A stretch of 64,000 bases of DNA, taken from contig LNED01000038.1 in NCBI GenBank assembly GCA_001464915.1, positions 124,001-188,000 of the forward strand, read 5' to 3'. Below are positions 63,962 to 64,000 of this stretch, piece by piece; the first letter of the stretch is position 1; the number at the start of each line of letters is the position of its first letter. The notes under the pieces are model-generated. The model searched no databases. It was not told where the DNA came from and saw only the letters and a program-made list of their open reading frames with translations. The DNA comes from Sphingomonadales bacterium Ga0077531. Lineage in GTDB: Bacteria; Pseudomonadota; Alphaproteobacteria; Sphingomonadales; Sphingomonadaceae. The translations under genes and the position numbers were made by a program.

Positions 63962-64000
63962 TCACCACGTTCCTCCTGCGAACGAACAAACTAATATGGC

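Overview
The window is high-GC DNA from an alphaproteobacterium, most likely order Sphingomonadales and close to Erythrobacteraceae. This is inferred from gene content and protein character, not from a database search. The clues are a panC-mipZ pair, a pgmG-type phosphomannomutase, a tonB-exbB-exbD-exbD cluster, a hom-glpX neighbourhood and a group of Sphingomonad-style exported hypothetical proteins. Left flank (1-9.3 kb): the sulfate-activation genes cysD and cysNC run on the minus strand, followed by the start of a third gene that is probably cysQ. They are divergent from a tightly overlapping Mrp Na+/H+ antiporter operon (mrpA with fused mrpB, then C, D, E, F, G). A small TIGR03643-type gene closes the flank. 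Genomic island (9319-28095, about 18.8 kb): a 20-bp copy of the 3' end of tRNA-Gly(UCC) at 9319-9338 matches the real tRNA gene at 28096-28169, and a tyrosine recombinase gene lies beside the tRNA. The cargo has four parts. First comes an operon of exported or membrane proteins of unknown joint function, ending in an amidohydrolase and a broken serine-hydrolase gene. Second is a two-component system with a small membrane protein. Third is a cytochrome b-like membrane protein divergent from an Rrf2 regulator, with a strong palindrome between them. Fourth is a type III restriction-modification-like operon: SNF2 helicase with a degenerate PLD-like N-terminus, DUF4391-like protein, a novel small coiled-coil protein, Mod methyltransferase, and a chimeric gene that keeps only the N-terminus of Res. 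This last operon is the best candidate for an undescribed or remodelled defence system. Core region 28-38.8 kb: panC, mipZ, a membrane-anchored J-protein, pgmG, an HscC-like Hsp70 coupled to a J-like membrane protein that lacks HPD, a DUF2059 protein and an Lhr-type DEXH helicase. A perfect 16-bp parS palindrome lies at 38846-38861. Together with mipZ it suggests the window is in the chromosomal centromere or origin-proximal part of the genome. Core region 38.9-64 kb: three exbD genes with exbB and tonB for outer-membrane energisation; hom; two tandem exported paralogs; glpX; a Stealth-type sugar-phosphate transferase; prs; an AraC-type regulator; hisN; then rpmI-rplT, a second AraC-type regulator and pheS-pheT. 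These are followed by an SDR oxidoreductase, prfC, an alpha/beta hydrolase and a PNPOx-like protein. The window ends with glnK-amtB behind a textbook sigma-54 promoter.
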